A stretch of 9,425 nt of DNA from Arenicella sp. (GCA_018677115.1 JAHHOC010000467.1:1-9425), one strand, 5' to 3'; positions 1-7,157 are shown, numbered from the stretch's first letter. Program-made: numbers and translations. Notes: generated from the letters alone by a model not told the origin.

Positions 1-1759
1 GTTCCTCGCCACCCGAAAGCTCGTAGACCAGCAAATATTGCGCTAGCAGGTCTTTCTCGTCCGGCACTGTGTAAAAAGCAGGATCATTTGCATTGAAAGT
101 CTGGTTAACATCCTTGATTAAATCTGCAATTGACTGGGTTTTCTTGACCAGTGGATTCTTCTCAGCGAAGCGCTGTATTTTTTCGATATGCTTGATTAGC
201 TGTGGATCCTGGATTCCATTTTCTCTGTGCGTATCCACCAGATAACTCATACGCAGTGTACCACCCATCTCCTCCTCGACCTTCAGCGTATCCTGCCGCC
301 ATTTGATATGAGGTTTAAATTCACTGAGGAAATTAAAATCATTGCGTAATTGTGACGCGCCGGCGGCCGCCAGAACGAAGAGCACAATAAAGGCGACGAG
401 AATCTTGTTTGGATGTTTGATATTCAGTTCAATCGATTTCTCCACGATAGGAAAAATTGCCGGGTGAACTGCCATTTTGCCGGTCTTTTCCATATCCGAT
501 TCACGCGGCTTGCCTGATAACACAATCACCAACAAGGTGGCTGACAGCACAAAAGTAGCTAACACGCCAAATGCCGAGTAAAAACCAAATTCAGCCAGCA
601 TCTTGAGGTCGGACACACCCATTACAGCAAAGCCTGCGGCAGTGGTCAGTGCCGCCATCATGCACGGCCCACCAACTTTTTTCATGGCTCCAGCGATCGC
701 CAGGTTACGTTCTCCACAAACACTGAGCTGGCGCTGGTATTCAAGCAATATATGAACGGATTGCGCAATCCCGACCGCTATTACAAGGGTGGGTAAAAGT
801 GAGAAAAAATTGCCGACGGTCCAGTCAGCGGTCCAGATAAAGGCGACAGTGAGAATCACGCTGATAATTACTACTGTCAGGGGTCCGAATATACCGGGCA
901 GGGTAGCCCTGAAAATCACCAGTCCGAGCAGCACAATCAGCGTCAGGGAGGCCAGGGTGATATAGGTCATGTCATTTATCATGGCCCCGATATAGGCGGT
1001 ATTCATTGGCACATCGCCGGAACGGTAAAAGCGGATGCCCTGGTCGGCAAATTCCGGCCGTGCCAGAATTTCCTCAACTTTGGCATCGCTGGCGGTCGGA
1101 TAGGCGTTATATTTGGAGGTCGGTTTACTCGGGTCGATTAAAATTTCGTCGAGGCTGTCAGTACTGGTCGCCTCCATCTGCACGATGATGGCGGCATGAT
1201 CAGCGCGGTCATTAATCAGGTAATTCCGGTAAATCGGTTTGTTCATAATCAACGCTTTGCTCTGCAACAGCGCTTCCTGCGATTCCGGAAAATCCGCGAG
1301 CAATTCGTCAATTTCAATAAAATCCTCACCCATCGGCCGCATGAATTCGACGTTAGCCAGGCTGGTCGCCTTGCGCGCAAACGGCACCTCGCGTTCCAGG
1401 GTCTCGGTCAGGTTTGCGATTACCGTCATTACTTCCAGGTTGAAAGGCCCATGTTCCTTGCCTTCAGCGCTGTACATCAGATACACAACCTCATCGGAAA
1501 CAAAATCGTCCAGATATTCGTTGTAAGTTATATATGCCGGATCGTCCTTGTAAAAAAAGTTGCCCAGGCTATTGTCGAAGCGCACGTGCGTCAGGCAGTA
1601 CAGGCCATAACCAAGCAGCGCTAAAATGAAAACAGCTATTTTCCATCGATGGCGAATAGACCACTCGGCCACCGATTCGAAATGACGGTCAACGTGGTCA
1701 GCCAGCTGGTTCGGCCTGCTCCTGGAAGGTGCGTCAGTATTGTTAGTTTTTTCGTTCAA
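1..1759 (-). CDS. RND-superfamily (MMPL/HAE3-like) exporter, C-terminus cut by window edge
   Basis: The reading frame stays open from 1759 to the left edge and gives 586 residues of a protein that is normally about 750-800 long. A cytoplasmic N-terminus leads into TM1 (about 41-56), then a large periplasmic loop (about 60-265). A cluster of five helices follows: TM2 about 267-284, TM3 about 293-308, TM4 about 318-338, TM5 about 365-382, TM6 about 390-415. TM7 is at about 452-467 and the second periplasmic domain is incomplete. This is the first half of a COG1033-type RND pump, an inner-membrane proton-driven exporter, often of lipids or hydrophobic compounds; the substrate here is unknown. 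TM4 reads VGIAQSVHILLEY, with Gln333 where relatives usually carry Asp. The start is taken as TTG at 1759, because AGGGA lies just upstream and no ATG or GTG precedes TM1; an in-frame TTG a little further upstream is possible. The gene overlaps the hydrolase gene by 17 bp, so the two are probably co-transcribed and translationally coupled. Confidence 0.85.
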   Translation of the reverse strand, partial: MNEKTNNTDAPSRSRPNQLADHVDRHFESVAEWSIRHRWKIAVFILALLGYGLYCLTHVRFDNSLGNFFYKDDPAYITYNEYLDDFVSDEVVYLMYSAEGKEHGPFNLEVMTVIANLTETLEREVPFARKATSLANVEFMRPMGEDFIEIDELLADFPESQEALLQSKALIMNKPIYRNYLINDRADHAAIIVQMEATSTDSLDEILIDPSKPTSKYNAYPTASDAKVEEILARPEFADQGIRFYRSGDVPMNTAYIGAMINDMTYITLASLTLIVLLGLVIFRATLPGIFGPLTVVIISVILTVAFIWTADWTVGNFFSLLPTLVIAVGIAQSVHILLEYQRQLSVCGERNLAIAGAMKKVGGPCMMAALTTAAGFAVMGVSDLKMLAEFGFYSAFGVLATFVLSATLLVIVLSGKPRESDMEKTGKMAVHPAIFPIVEKSIELNIKHPNKILVAFIVLFVLAAAGASQLRNDFNFLSEFKPHIKWRQDTLKVEEEMGGTLRMSYLVDTHRENGIQDPQLIKHIEKIQRFAEKNPLVKKTQSIADLIKDVNQTFNANDPAFYTVPDEKDLLAQYLLVYELSGGEE

Positions 1760-2648
1760 AATTCCCTGTGCTTTCTTCCCAGGTCCGTTGTAAAACAAAT
1801 TCGCGGTCCAGCCCCAACGGGATACCCGCGAACTTGAGGGGTGAAAAATCGGCGTCGCTGTCAAGTGCGCCGGACGCCAATACCTTCTGCAGATCATCGC
1901 CATTTGCTGCCGCGGCACGGCCTACTTCGGCAAGTTGTCCGATGAATCGCTGAAAGTTTTGGATTCCGGCCCGATCAGTAGTGTCGCCATGGCCGGGTAT
2001 GACTTTTTCGAATTCATGTTCGAGCACAGTATCCAGCGTGGCAGACCATTCCTGCACCGAGCCGCCCGCTTCAAGGTCGATATTCGGATAATATTTGTAG
2101 AACATCAGATCACCCAGTACAGCAGTGCCTTCCTGCTCAATAAACACTACCAGGTCTCCATCGGTGTGACCCCGGCCCGGATGCACCAGGTGCAGCGTCT
2201 TGCCGCCAATGTTCAAAACTTTATCGTCGGTGAAGGTTTCATTAGGTATAAAACTGCTGTTATCTGTCCAAAAATCTGTGTCAAAAAATTGCAAGTGCGA
2301 CAATGTGCGCTCGGTGGAGATAATTCTGGTGTCCGGGGCAAATCCCGGATTGCCATGAGTATGATCAAGATGATAGTGCGTATTAATCAGCAGAGTGGTG
2401 TCCTTGCCTGTTAACTGTCGTGCTTTGGCGCGAATTATCTTGCCCTGCATAGGCAAAGTCATTGAGTCGATAATCACATTGCCCTGTGTGGTGTTGAGAA
2501 CCGTAGAATTGCCGCCTATCCCGCGTAGCACGAACAAATCCTCACTCAAACTCTCAACTTCAAAGGATCGAATTTGAATTATTAGATAGACGGCAAACAA
2601 AACAACCGACAGCAACAGGGCTGCCAGAACTTTCTTCCAGGTGCTCAT
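1743..2648 (-). CDS. Membrane-anchored MBL-fold metallo-hydrolase
   Basis: This 301-residue protein belongs to the metallo-beta-lactamase superfamily. An N-terminal hydrophobic segment (about 7-25) after two lysines looks like a signal anchor or uncleaved signal peptide, so the catalytic domain should lie in the periplasm. The full dinuclear zinc site is visible: HYHLDH at 91-96 (His91, His93, Asp95, His96), His161 in GRGHTDGD, Asp180 in GDLMF and His220 in PGHGD. The enzyme should therefore be an active hydrolase. This fold covers thioesterases, glyoxalase II-like enzymes, lactonases and beta-lactamases, and the motifs do not choose among them. The ATG at 2648 is preceded by AAAGGA at a short spacing. 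It is the first gene of a probable two-gene operon with the RND exporter, which suggests it processes something that the exporter moves, or in the same envelope process. Its own promoter is proposed at 2692-2720. Confidence 0.88.
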   Translation of the reverse strand: MSTWKKVLAALLLSVVLFAVYLIIQIRSFEVESLSEDLFVLRGIGGNSTVLNTTQGNVIIDSMTLPMQGKIIRAKARQLTGKDTTLLINTHYHLDHTHGNPGFAPDTRIISTERTLSHLQFFDTDFWTDNSSFIPNETFTDDKVLNIGGKTLHLVHPGRGHTDGDLVVFIEQEGTAVLGDLMFYKYYPNIDLEAGGSVQEWSATLDTVLEHEFEKVIPGHGDTTDRAGIQNFQRFIGQLAEVGRAAAANGDDLQKVLASGALDSDADFSPLKFAGIPLGLDREFVLQRTWEESTGNFERKN

Positions 2649-2691
2649 GTCGTCCTTTTATTATTAGTACTTGTAATGTCCTCGGCCCGAC

Positions 2692-2720
2692 ACTATAAAC
2701 TAGACAGGCCTGATCAACAA
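2692..2720 (-). promoter_or_regulatory. Candidate sigma-70 promoter for the hydrolase/exporter operon
   Basis: Read on the minus strand, TTGTTG (2720-2715) and TATAGT (2697-2692) are separated by exactly 17 bp. The -10 matches the consensus at five of six positions, the -35 only at its first three. Transcription would start near 2685, giving a leader of about 37 nt before the hydrolase ATG. It was found by eye only, and the AT-rich surroundings make a chance match possible. Confidence 0.45.
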
Positions 2721-2738
2721 AACAGAGATTTAAATTAG

Positions 2739-2767
2739 TTGTTAATATTTATTCGCCAATGTTTATT
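2739..2767 (+). promoter_or_regulatory. Weak candidate promoter for the 81-residue ORF and yciI-like gene
   Basis: TTGTTA (2739-2744) and TTTATT (2762-2767) lie 17 bp apart in the AT-rich divergent region. Each matches its consensus hexamer at four of six positions. This would place the start of transcription near 2774, about 38 nt before the ATG at 2812. The support is weak. Confidence 0.25.
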
Positions 2768-2811
2768 TGTGCCACCCAGTTATTGCAAGCAGTTAATTAG
2801 AGGAATATCAC

Positions 2812-3057
2812 ATGTCTACACCAGTCATTGAAATCGTTAAGCTGAAAAACGGTGATATCGCGTTGCGTCACCCGGACTTGCCGGATCAGAATTTGGTTAC
2901 CATCAATTTTTCCGATCAGGTGCAGGGCATGCTGCAAGGAATAGAACTCGAAGTGGCGCAAAACATGATTCAGGCTGGAATGGATGCCTTTCGTCAAATC
3001 CAGCTTGAGCAATTGAGTGCTGCCAAGCGGGCGGCGGAAAAGGGACTGTTACACTAA
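2812..3057 (+). CDS. Conserved-looking small protein of unknown function (81 aa)
   Basis: I do not recognise this 81-residue protein. It is likely a real gene: GAGGA at 2800-2804 sits 7 nt before the ATG, the direction and spacing fit an operon with the YciI gene (7 bp after its stop), and it follows a promoter-like intergenic region. The N-terminal third (about 5-33) reads as short beta strands with the turn KNGDIALRH and a proline/aspartate-rich loop (HPDLPDQN). The C-terminal half (about 35-78) is a long amphipathic, Gln/Glu/Ala-rich helical stretch ending in basic residues. It has no cysteine, signal peptide or membrane segment, so a cytoplasmic protein that oligomerises or binds a partner through its helix is plausible. 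A reverse-strand 71-codon frame across the same DNA has no ribosome-binding support. Confidence 0.75.
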   Translation: MSTPVIEIVKLKNGDIALRHPDLPDQNLVTINFSDQVQGMLQGIELEVAQNMIQAGMDAFRQIQLEQLSAAKRAAEKGLLH

Positions 3058-3064
3058 ATTCAAA

Positions 3065-3364
3065 GTGTGGTACGCAATTATCAGCGAGGATGTAACCGAT
3101 AGCCTCGTATTGCGCAAGATTCATCGTCCGGCACATCTGGCAAGATTAGAGCACTTAGCCGAACAAAACAGATTACTGTTAGCCGGTCCGCACCCGGCTA
3201 TTGATGCCGTCGACCCCGGAGCAGAAGGCTTCAGCGGCAGTTTAGTTGTTGCTGACTTCCCGTCACTGCAGGAGGCTCGGCAGTGGGCTGATCAAGACCC
3301 CTACCTGCTTAACGGAATTTATAAACAGGTGACGGTCAAACCTTTCAATAAAGTATTGCCTTAA
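3065..3364 (+). CDS. yciI: YciI family protein
   Basis: The 99-residue product matches E. coli YciI (about 98 residues) nearly end to end. It starts MWYAII where YciI starts MLYVIY, carries RPAHLARL at 21-28 and AGPxPA at 40-45, DPGAEGFSGS at 50-59, and ends in VKPFNKV. YciI proteins are small dimeric alpha/beta barrels related to muconolactone isomerases and EthD. His24 and nearby Asp residues form the conserved pocket, and no physiological reaction is firmly known. The GTG at 3065 was chosen because it places the conserved MWYAII at the N-terminus; the frame extends upstream into the previous gene, but that extension has no YciI-like sequence. No good ribosome-binding site precedes the GTG, so translation is probably coupled to the 81-residue ORF that stops 7 bp before. 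The stop overlaps the convergent ABC transporter gene by 4 bp. Confidence 0.92.
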   Translation: MWYAIISEDVTDSLVLRKIHRPAHLARLEHLAEQNRLLLAGPHPAIDAVDPGAEGFSGSLVVADFPSLQEARQWADQDPYLLNGIYKQVTVKPFNKVLP

Positions 3365-5112
3365 ACGGCCTTTTCCTCAAATTGCAGGGCTGCCAGACGC
3401 TGGTAAAGTTCTGACTGTTGCAGTAACTCCTGGTGTTTACCGAGGGCCACAACCTGCCCACGGTCAAGAACAGCGATCTGGTCGGCATGTACTATGGTCG
3501 AGAACCGGTGTGCAATGATCACCGTTGTACGATTGTGCATCAGGCCTTGCAGTGCCTGCTGGACATGGCGCTCGCTTTCCGAGTCGAGTGCACTGGTTGC
3601 TTCATCCAGCAGCAGGATGCGCGGATTTTTGAGTACAGCACGTGCAATCGCTATGCGTTGACGCTGACCGCCGGAAAGGCGGACGCCTTGCTCACCAAGG
3701 AAACTGTGATAGCCATCGGGCAACTCACGGATAAATTCATCCGCGTGCGCGGCTTCGGCAGCTGCGATCACTTGCGCCTCGCTGGCGTCGGGCTGTCCAT
3801 AACGGATGTTATGCATCACATCGCCACTGAACAGTGCAGGCTGCTGGGCAACTACCGCAAGTTGACCGCGAAGATCATGCGGAGCTAATTCGCGCAGGTC
3901 AACTCCGCCGAGGCTGACACTGCCCTGGTCGGGATCATAAAAACGTTGCAGCAATTCGAACACCGTTGATTTGCCTGCACCGGATGGCCCTACCAATGCC
4001 AGTGATTGGCCTGACTTTACTGTCAGGTTGAGTCGATTGAGAGCTGCCCGCTCGGGTCGTGAAGGGTAGTGAAAGGTAATATTATGCAGGCACACTTCGG
4101 CTTCGAGATCGCCTGCCGCGACTGGGTTCGCTGGCGCCGAAATAGCACTGTCTACCTCCATTAATTCGAACAGTCGCTCGGCGGCCCCTGCAGCACGTTG
4201 CAATTCGCCAACCACTTCCGATATGGTTGCTGTGGCGCTGGCGACGATGATGGCGTAAAACACAAAGGCGCCCAGTTCGCCGCCAGTCATTGTTCCTGCT
4301 ATAACGTCATTACCGCCGACCCAGAGCATAATGGCAATTGCACTGAAGATCAGCGAGATAACCACGGCTATTAACATAGCGCGTTGCTTGATTCGCGAGC
4401 GGGCCACTGCAAAGGCCGATTCAACATGCGACTGAAAAGCCAGTTGCTCGTTATGTTCCTGAGTGTAGCTTTGCACGGTTTTGATCTGTTGTATTATCTC
4501 GCCGGCGTAACTGCCAACATCGGCAATGGAATCCTGGCTTTTGCGTGAAAGTGTTCTGACGCGTCGTCCATACATCAGAATTGGCAGCAGAACCAGGGGC
4601 ACGCAAGCCAGTACCAGTGCGCTGAGCTTCAAATTGGTTACCAGTAACATGATCAAGCCGCCGACGAAGGTTAATGCTGAGCGAAGCGCCATTGAAGCGG
4701 AGGAGCCGATCACGGTTTGCAGCAGCGTGGTGTCCGTGGTGAGCCGGGACATGATTTCGCCACTGCGATTGGTTTCGAAATAGCTCGGATGCAGAGTGAC
4801 CAGATGATCAAAAACGGCCTGGCGGATATCTGCGGAAACCCGTTCACCCAGCCACGACACAAGATAAAAACGTACATAAGTGCCAACGGCCATCATCAGC
4901 GCAATGGCGATGATTAACATAGCAGCATCATTAAGCGCCTCGCTGGAACCGGCAATAAATCCATCGTCGATCAGAATCCTCACGCCCTGGCCCATCGAAA
5001 GCGTGATCACTGCGGTGAATATCAACGCGGCACTGGCGGCGATCAGGGTTGCTTTATACCTGAGCAGATAATCCGACAGTTTCAGCAGTATAGAAATTTT
5101 TTTATTCGCCAT
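3361..5112 (-). CDS. ABC exporter, fused permease-ATPase (MsbA-related, ABCB type)
   Basis: A half-transporter of 583 residues (numbered from ATG 5112) that should work as a homodimer in the inner membrane. The N-terminal type I exporter domain (about 15-315) has six predicted helices. The C-terminal ATPase domain is complete: Walker A GPSGAGKST (375-383), Q-loop Gln423, signature LSGGQ (480-484), Walker B LLLDE with Asp503 and Glu504, and H-loop His535. All catalytic residues are intact, so it should hydrolyse ATP. It resembles the MsbA-related group found in alpha- and gammaproteobacteria rather than MsbA itself; lipid or drug export is the family expectation, and the actual substrate is unknown. 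The ATG at 5112 was preferred over an in-frame GTG at 5121; neither has a strong ribosome-binding site, so three extra N-terminal residues are possible. It stands alone, divergent from the pterin-synthase-like gene and convergent with yciI. Confidence 0.93.
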   Translation of the reverse strand: MANKKISILLKLSDYLLRYKATLIAASAALIFTAVITLSMGQGVRILIDDGFIAGSSEALNDAAMLIIAIALMMAVGTYVRFYLVSWLGERVSADIRQAVFDHLVTLHPSYFETNRSGEIMSRLTTDTTLLQTVIGSSASMALRSALTFVGGLIMLLVTNLKLSALVLACVPLVLLPILMYGRRVRTLSRKSQDSIADVGSYAGEIIQQIKTVQSYTQEHNEQLAFQSHVESAFAVARSRIKQRAMLIAVVISLIFSAIAIMLWVGGNDVIAGTMTGGELGAFVFYAIIVASATATISEVVGELQRAAGAAERLFELMEVDSAISAPANPVAAGDLEAEVCLHNITFHYPSRPERAALNRLNLTVKSGQSLALVGPSGAGKSTVFELLQRFYDPDQGSVSLGGVDLRELAPHDLRGQLAVVAQQPALFSGDVMHNIRYGQPDASEAQVIAAAEAAHADEFIRELPDGYHSFLGEQGVRLSGGQRQRIAIARAVLKNPRILLLDEATSALDSESERHVQQALQGLMHNRTTVIIAHRFSTIVHADQIAVLDRGQVVALGKHQELLQQSELYQRLAALQFEEKAV

Positions 5113-5121
5113 TTTTTTCAC

Positions 5122-5171
5122 TTAGCGTTGTTATACTCGTCTGGTCAGGTATCAATTCAATCACCCGTTAA
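5122..5171. promoter_or_regulatory. Short divergent control region with overlapping -10-like boxes
   Basis: These 50 bp must carry signals for both the ABC exporter (left) and the four-gene set starting at 5172. TATAAC on the minus strand (5135-5130) and TATACT on the plus strand (5132-5137) overlap; each matches the -10 consensus at five of six positions. No convincing -35 was found: the best on the minus strand, TTGAAT, has a 19-bp spacer. The minus-strand box would give an exporter leader of only about ten nucleotides. If both boxes are real, the two promoters would compete for polymerase. Confidence 0.3.
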
Positions 5172-5669
5172 ATGAACAGACTAACAACTATTGAAATTCA
5201 CAAGCAGTACCTGCACTTTTCTGTCGCGCATTTCACCATCTTTTCGGAGACTTCTCGTGAGCGCCTGCACGGTCATAATTTCCGGATTGCCGCCAGCATC
5301 CCTGGAGAGGTGAATGATAACGGACTTTGTTTTGACTATGCGATCTATAAAAAAATATTGCAGCAGGTGTGCACCCGATTTGACGAATATACCCTGATCG
5401 CTGAGAACTCTCCGCATTTAACAATTGAGGAAGAGGGCGATTATTATCGGATCACGCACAATAAGATTCCGATGATGCTACTCAAATCCGATACCATATT
5501 GCTACCCATCAGGAATGTGACGATAGAGGAGCTGTCGCATTACCTGCTGGCAGAAGTCATCGGCGATAAAGCCCTGCTGGATGAATTGCGTATACATCAG
5601 TTCGAGATGCGGGTTTCTTCCGGTCCCGATCAATGGGGCAGTGCTAAATGGGTTCGATCCGATGACTGA
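5172..5669 (+). CDS. Divergent 6-pyruvoyl-tetrahydropterin synthase / QueD-fold protein
   Basis: A 165-residue member of the PTPS/QueD superfamily (COG0720), whose members convert dihydroneopterin triphosphate to pterins or to 6-carboxytetrahydropterin. The zinc triad is present: His20 in FSVAHF, then His33 and His35 in RLHGHN. FDY (54-56) and the helix IEELSHYLL (118-126) also fit the fold. The usual catalytic residues are not where expected. The Cys of the QueD CxxxHGH motif aligns with Arg29, the DHH of QueD aligns with Asp71-Glu72-Tyr73, and the C-terminal KET aligns with a VSSGPDQWGS segment (148-157). Glu30-x-x-His-Gly-His recalls PTPS-III proteins, in which Glu replaces Cys. The protein is about 45 residues longer than QueD, mostly through an insertion at about 83-112. 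The ATG at 5172 directly follows an in-frame TAA, so no upstream start exists; no clear ribosome-binding site was seen. It overlaps the transporter gene by 8 bp. Queuosine, folate or another pterin role is open. Confidence 0.82.
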   Translation: MNRLTTIEIHKQYLHFSVAHFTIFSETSRERLHGHNFRIAASIPGEVNDNGLCFDYAIYKKILQQVCTRFDEYTLIAENSPHLTIEEEGDYYRITHNKIPMMLLKSDTILLPIRNVTIEELSHYLLAEVIGDKALLDELRIHQFEMRVSSGPDQWGSAKWVRSDD

Positions 5670-6456
5670 TGTGTTTGCCGCCAGTGGTTCGGAACTACAG
5701 GAGCGTCGAGAGCGTGTATTCCTGGTGTTGGCAGGGTTTTTCCTGTGCGCCATGACCTTACTTAATGTGATAGGCATAACCCGATTTGTGCAGTTGGGGC
5801 CGATGCAAATAGCGGTCGGGGTACTGGCCTATCCACTGACATTCCTGTGCACCGATTTGATAAGTGAATTATTCGGTCGAGCACGCGCAAATTTTCTGGT
5901 CACCGTGGGCCTGATTCTGAATGGTTTTATTCTGCTGGTCATGTACGTGGCCAACGCTATGCCTGCGGTAGATCCGATCGCGCAGCCGCCATGGCAGAAT
6001 ATCCAGCTGGCAAATTCGATTGCATTGCCCGACGGCTCCGCTGTGGAAAAGTCGGTGGAGTTGTTTTCGCTGGTCTATGCCTGTACCGCCGGTGCGGTGC
6101 TGGCATCGATGATGGCTTATGTAGCGGCTCAATATATTGACGTATACCTGTTTCACTTTCTGCGCAAGAAAACCGCCGGTCGCCACCTGTGGCTGCGCAA
6201 CAACTGCAGCACGCTGATCAGTCAGGCAGTGGATTCGATAGCGGTGATCAGCATCACCTTTGGCGCTGTTGTGCTGGCAGGTGAGATGACTATGGGAGTG
6301 GTATTGGGATTGATTTTAAGTAATTACGTGTTCAAACTTCTCGCAGCCTTGCTGGACACGCCAATTATCTACTTGCTGGTAAGCAAACTGAGGCCTTATA
6401 TGGGAATCGATCAGGCGTCATTCGCCACTGCGGCAGAGCGAAGGGCGCCGGCATGA
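5662..6456 (+). CDS. YhhQ/VUT-family transporter (queuosine-precursor type)
   Basis: A 264-residue inner-membrane protein of the COG1738 family. E. coli YhhQ in this family takes up the queuosine precursors preQ0 and preQ1. About six hydrophobic segments are visible (about 18-38, 48-66, 78-98, 134-156, 190-208, 213-241). The family signatures are clear: YPLTFLCTDLISELFGR (57-73), DVYLFHFLRKKTAGRHLWLR (160-179) followed by NNCSTLISQAVDS (180-192), and KLLAALLDTPIIYL (225-238). The protein is somewhat longer than E. coli YhhQ (about 221), with an extended N-terminus, a polar loop at about 99-132 and a C-terminal tail. The ATG at 5662 was chosen because its 8-bp overlap with the upstream gene fits coupling. 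An earlier in-frame ATG at 5581 would add residues that overlap the synthase gene by about 90 bp. The stop overlaps the next start as ATGA. The transported compound here is inferred only by family. Confidence 0.88.
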   Translation: MTDVFAASGSELQERRERVFLVLAGFFLCAMTLLNVIGITRFVQLGPMQIAVGVLAYPLTFLCTDLISELFGRARANFLVTVGLILNGFILLVMYVANAMPAVDPIAQPPWQNIQLANSIALPDGSAVEKSVELFSLVYACTAGAVLASMMAYVAAQYIDVYLFHFLRKKTAGRHLWLRNNCSTLISQAVDSIAVISITFGAVVLAGEMTMGVVLGLILSNYVFKLLAALLDTPIIYLLVSKLRPYMGIDQASFATAAERRAPA

Positions 6457-7157
6457 GAAAATTGTTACTGATCAGCGGGGCCAGTAAGGGTATTGGCTAC
6501 GCAACCGTCAAACTGTTCCTCGACAAGGGTCATCAGGTAGTCAATGTTTCGCGTACGCCCTGTGACATCGATGGTGTCAGTAATTTAGCTATCGACCTGA
6601 TGCAGCGTGACTGGCCGGACATGGCAGCAGATACGCTGCGCATTGCATGTGAAGACTATGAGCGCATAGCACTGGTGCACAATGCGGCGATGATGACCAA
6701 AGATTCTGTATCAGACCTCAGAGCCGACAGTTTGCGTGATGTGCTGGAGCTCAATGTGGTTGCGGCGGCGCAGTTGAACCGGCTGGTATTGCCGATGATG
6801 AACGACGGATCTTCGATTATTTATATAAGTTCCACATTAGGTACCAAAGCGGTGGCTGGCACGCACGCATATGTTGTATCAAAACACGCGATGGTCGGGC
6901 AAATGCGTGCTACCTGCCAGGATTTGGCGGGCACTCAGATACATACTGCTTGTATTTGCCCTGGATTCACTGAAACCGAAATGCTGCAGCAGCATCTGGG
7001 CAAAAACCCCGACCTGCACGACCAAATCACTGCGCAGGTCGTGCTGGGACGCCTGGTTCAACCGCATGAAATAGCACATACAATCTGGTTTGCCAGCCAG
7101 AACCCGGTGATTAATGGCGCGTTGATCGACGCTAATCTAGGGCAGATCGAACGCTGA
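6453..7157 (+). CDS. Short-chain dehydrogenase/reductase (SDR), possibly pterin-acting
   Basis: A 234-residue classical SDR with every key motif: the nucleotide-binding loop SGASKGIG (8-15), NAA in place of NAG (77-79), active-site Asn101, Ser126/Ser127, Tyr140 and Lys144 in YVVSK, and the PG turn (170-171). Arg34, after the second strand (VSRTP), suggests NADP(H) preference. It should be a soluble cytoplasmic carbonyl reductase or alcohol dehydrogenase. SDRs of this size include sepiapterin reductase and bacterial pteridine reductases. Its ATG overlaps the transporter stop by 4 bp (ATGA) and a pterin-synthase-fold gene lies two genes upstream, so reduction of a pterin or deazapurine side chain is a fair guess. 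The sequence alone does not separate this from general SDR functions such as 3-oxoacyl reduction. Confidence 0.9.
   Translation: MRKLLLISGASKGIGYATVKLFLDKGHQVVNVSRTPCDIDGVSNLAIDLMQRDWPDMAADTLRIACEDYERIALVHNAAMMTKDSVSDLRADSLRDVLELNVVAAAQLNRLVLPMMNDGSSIIYISSTLGTKAVAGTHAYVVSKHAMVGQMRATCQDLAGTQIHTACICPGFTETEMLQQHLGKNPDLHDQITAQVVLGRLVQPHEIAHTIWFASQNPVINGALIDANLGQIER

Noticed and set aside
1196..1624. 142-codon open frame on the plus strand
   Set aside because: It lies antisense to the conserved N-terminal half of the RND exporter, has no ribosome-binding site, and its product shows no recognisable family.
1935..2414. 159-codon open frame on the plus strand
   Set aside because: It is the reverse complement of the hydrolase gene, including the zinc-site motifs, which fixes the minus strand as coding.
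3017..3064. Upstream extension of the YciI frame
   Set aside because: The added residues are basic, unlike YciI, and lie wholly inside the 81-residue gene. The GTG at 3065 gives the family's usual N-terminus and length.
3433..3888. 151-codon open frame on the plus strand
   Set aside because: It is antisense to the ABC exporter ATPase domain, whose Walker B and signature motifs are intact on the minus strand.
5581..5661. Upstream in-frame start for the YhhQ-like transporter
   Set aside because: It would add 27 residues overlapping the conserved end of the synthase-like gene, and YhhQ relatives do not need this extension.
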